A program made the translations under genes and the position numbers. A DNA stretch of 6,331 bases from Caldifarciminota bacterium (GTDB lineage: Bacteria; Hydrothermota; Tepidihabitantia; B3-TA06). The stretch covers positions 1 through 6,331 of the forward strand of contig WJJO01000224.1 of the NCBI GenBank assembly GCA_014729665.1, given 5' to 3'. Shown piece after piece: positions 5,279 to 6,331 of this stretch. The stretch's first letter is position 1, and every line of letters starts with the position of its first letter. The notes under the pieces were generated by a model, which saw nothing but the letters and a program-made list of their open reading frames with translations, was not told the DNA's origin and made no database searches.

Positions 5279-6331
5279 ATGAGAAACCTTATCATTATCA
5301 GCATTTTAACCTGCAGTACGGCTTTAGCAGAAGGCTATTGGTCAGACCCTGTAAAGCTGCCCGAGGTTATAAATCACACGCCTATGTCAGACTCGTTCGG
5401 CAACCACTACCACGCACGCATCTCGCCCGACGGGAAAGAGCTTTACTACACCATAGACGTCTACGCCCATTTCGATGACATCTTCGTGGCGCGTTACAAT
5501 CAAGAGACAGAGGAGTGGGATTCGGTTACCCGGCTGTCGGTTAACATGGACGACATCCGCAGGGAGCTTTCCCCTTCGATAACCGCCGATCATTCCAAGC
5601 TGTTCTGGACAGCGTGGGAGCGTCCGGGCGGATACGGCGCCTACGACGTTTGGTATGCAGAGTGGGACAGTGTTGCAGGCGACTGGGGCGAGCCGCAGAA
5701 CGCAGGGCCTAACGTGAACACGCCCGGATACGAGTTTACCTGCTTCATAGCGCCTGACGGCAAGACCTTGTATGCCTCCTCGTGGTGGGATGCCGACGGG
5801 GAGGACATATTCAAGCATACGTGGGAGGATACAGGCTGGGGACCAAGGGAACAGGTGTTCGAAAAGATGCACCCTTGGGGTGACCAGTATTCTCCTTGGA
5901 TATCAGCAGACGGTAAGTGGATATACTTTTCTCAATGTGCCACACCTAGTTATGGAGGTCGATCAACCTTCCGTTCCCGTTGGGAGGGAGAATACTTCGG
6001 AGAACCAGAGTGGTTAGGCGAACCTATTTGCCTGCCCGGTCGTTACTCGTTCAACGATTGCCCATCTTTAACTCCTGATGGCTCAAGGCTGTATTTTGCT
6101 TCCAACAGACCCGACAGCAATTACCAAGGACAGTATATCTGGTATTCGGACTATATTAATGCTGTAGAGGAAGAACTTGAGGAAAACAGTTACAACCTGG
6201 ATGTGTTTCCAGTTTCGAAGAAGGAAACAAATATCTCTTACTCCATACAAGAATCACAAGAGGTTTTCTGCGGAGTCTTTGATACAGTCGGGAATCTTGT
6301 CAGGATATTAGCAAGTGAACAACAAACTGGA
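5279..6331 (+). CDS. Secreted PD40-repeat beta-propeller protein with FlgD/T9SS-like C-terminal domain (3' end beyond window)
   Basis: The frame is open for 351 codons from the ATG to the window edge. Residues 1-17 form a signal peptide: MRN, a hydrophobic stretch, then ALA before Glu18. A lipoprotein site at Cys12 is less likely, as ILTC has Thr at -1. Five PD40/WD40-like repeats follow about every 53-55 residues: ISPDGKELYY (48-57), ITADHSKLFW (101-110), IAPDGKTLYA (157-166), ISADGKWIYF (208-217) and LTPDGSRLYF (264-273). Together they suggest an extracellular or periplasmic propeller of the TolB/PD40 kind, usually a binding module. From about 305, NLDVFPVSKKETNISYSIQ and VFDTVGNLVRIL resemble the FlgD Ig-like or type IX sorting domain, lacking the usual Pro-Asn-Pro; perhaps 30-40 residues are missing beyond the window. 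Ligand or enzyme activity is unknown. It is divergent from the cyclase gene and has its own promoter. Base composition falls sharply after about residue 200. Confidence 0.9.
   Translation, partial: MRNLIIISILTCSTALAEGYWSDPVKLPEVINHTPMSDSFGNHYHARISPDGKELYYTIDVYAHFDDIFVARYNQETEEWDSVTRLSVNMDDIRRELSPSITADHSKLFWTAWERPGGYGAYDVWYAEWDSVAGDWGEPQNAGPNVNTPGYEFTCFIAPDGKTLYASSWWDADGEDIFKHTWEDTGWGPREQVFEKMHPWGDQYSPWISADGKWIYFSQCATPSYGGRSTFRSRWEGEYFGEPEWLGEPICLPGRYSFNDCPSLTPDGSRLYFASNRPDSNYQGQYIWYSDYINAVEEELEENSYNLDVFPVSKKETNISYSIQESQEVFCGVFDTVGNLVRILASEQQTG

Noticed and set aside
5306..5317. Lipoprotein lipobox (ILTC) in the propeller signal peptide
   Set aside because: Thr at the position before Cys is not typical of a lipobox, and a normal ALA cleavage site follows at residues 15-17.
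5387..5872. 161-codon minus-strand ORF inside the propeller gene
   Set aside because: Antisense shadow of a well-supported secreted protein gene; no ribosome site and no recognisable domain.

Overview
The window holds three genes, two of them cut by its edges, and one small possible leader ORF. No RNA gene, mobile element, CRISPR array or phage signal was found. The style of the proteins is a very large cyclase/ATPase/TPR signalling protein, a secreted PD40-type beta-propeller apparently ending in a FlgD/T9SS-like C-terminal domain, and sugar-type GNAT acetyltransferases. This suggests an uncultured bacterium of the FCB/candidate-phylum kind (WOR-3/Stahlbacteria, TA06 or Zixibacteria-like). 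That assignment is an inference from gene style only.

Layout. Positions 1-602 (minus): 5' part of a GNAT N-acetyltransferase with a GTG start placed so close to a promoter that its mRNA may be leaderless. Positions 603-888: an AT-rich spacer with no recognisable gene or terminator, but with a strong three-base periodicity and an open plus-strand frame. Positions 889-5061 (minus): a 1390-residue protein with two class III nucleotidyl cyclase domains, a STAND/AAA ATPase and a long TPR solenoid, which is the architecture of mammalian soluble adenylyl cyclase (ADCY10) and its bacterial relatives. Just upstream is a 13-codon ORF with its own Shine-Dalgarno that overlaps the cyclase start. Positions 5062-5278: a divergent control region with back-to-back TTGAC elements, small palindromes and a promoter for each direction. 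Positions 5279-6331 (plus): a secreted five-repeat propeller protein that runs off the window.

The cyclase/TPR protein is probably a cytoplasmic signalling hub whose TPR and ATPase parts gate or localise the cyclase module. The divergent propeller gene shares its control region and encodes an exported protein. A functional link between the two is not shown. The main points of interest are the lopsided set of catalytic residues in the two cyclase domains, the indel-free 40-residue TPR register, the overlapping leader ORF, the very short or absent 5' leaders, and a GC-rich block that covers only the 5' portions of the two divergent genes.
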